Assembly (NCBI GenBank): GCA_030698405.1
Contig: JAUYMU010000002.1
Location: forward strand, 1-64,000
Origin: Bacteroidota bacterium
GTDB taxonomy: Bacteria; Bacteroidota; Bacteroidia; Bacteroidales; Prolixibacteraceae
Direction of reading: 5' to 3'
DNA length: 64,000 nt
The position numbers and the translations under genes were made by a program. The notes beneath the pieces were generated by a model. That model searched no databases, was not told the DNA's origin, and was given only the letters and a program-made list of their open reading frames with translations. Positions 63,870-64,000 of the stretch are shown piece by piece; position 1 is the first letter of the stretch; every line of letters starts with the position of its first letter.

Positions 63870-64000
63870 ATCACAGGTTGATTTGTGATTCGACATCGCG
63901 GATTTTGATATCCAGCGTGCGTTTCATTTCATCAATCACAGACGTGACAACGGCTGAGTTTGAAGTTTTGAACTCGTTCCCGTTGGCATCGCGCAATGCG
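63870..64000 (-). CDS. Partial CDS running off the right edge
   Basis: The last 42 codons of a minus-strand gene ending TGA at 63870-63872. The visible part, ALRDANGNEFKTSNS and SVIDEMKRTLDIKIRDVESQINL, is a helical C-terminus. A terminator directly follows. Family cannot be told; mobile-element genes are likely neighbours. Confidence 0.65.

Noticed and set aside
63491-63881. Overlapping ORFs on both strands near the right edge
   Set aside because: No recognisable domain and low-complexity or repeat-like text; treated as non-coding.

Overview
The window looks like a chromosome segment of a Bacteroidetes bacterium, most likely an environmental Bacteroidales/Marinilabiliales-type organism. The evidence is TAnnTTTG-type -7 promoter boxes with little Shine-Dalgarno signal, Por/T9SS C-terminal sorting domains, a TonB-dependent receptor with a carboxypeptidase-like N-terminal domain, an HYC_CC_PP-type protein, DUF4465, and an IntDOT-like integrase. 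No species can be named from sequence alone.

Layout. (1) 0.2-9.5 kb is an arsenic resistance region in two blocks. Block A is an ArsR repressor, a mini-thioredoxin, ArsF-like and ArsG-like proteins and an ArsP-like permease. Block B is a second ArsR, an LMW-PTP-type arsenate reductase, the methyltransferase ArsM and the Acr3 pump. Each block has its own clear palindromic operator. Between them lie broken copies of proC-like and ilvD genes and an AbiEii-type toxin pair. (2) 9.5-12.4 kb is a graveyard: sulfotransferase, two radical SAM and GNAT-like pseudogenes. (3) 12.5-34.2 kb is ordinary core-like sequence: DUF819 permease, secreted T9SS proteins, an S24-type repressor, GH26, GtrA, a cobalamin riboswitch leading a DUF4465 protein, SlyD, chorismate synthase, HicBA, a dicarboxylate symporter, a TonB receptor/metal-binding operon, TrxB-RidA, and a GT4/GH57 pair.

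(4) At 34.24 kb a tRNA-Pro(GGG) is followed by a tyrosine integrase, and from there to the right edge the DNA has the character of an integrated island. It carries an AbiE-type pair with duplicated operators, a damaged relaxase, a DUF4062/AlbA_2 ATPase gene whose middle 0.23 kb is inverted in place, a frameshifted metallophosphoesterase, and then a long minus-strand operon (59.7 to 42.4 kb). That operon encodes a SNF2-type helicase, an AlbA_2 ATPase with tandem-repeat linkers, a 1623-residue Eco57I-type adenine methyltransferase, an AbiEi/AbiEii pair with its own operator, and a 1998-residue DEAD/DEAH helicase ending in DUF1998. The gene set resembles class 1 DISARM (drmD, drmMI, drmA, drmB), but the helicase and DUF1998 parts are fused, as in Druantia DruE, no drmC-type phospholipase-D nuclease is seen, and an AlbA_2 ATPase and a toxin/antitoxin pair are inserted. 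I regard it as a candidate composite anti-phage system. Upstream of it are a small hypothetical protein, a von Willebrand A protein and decayed histidine kinases. The far right holds small mobile-element-type genes. No second attachment site was seen, so the island probably continues past the window.
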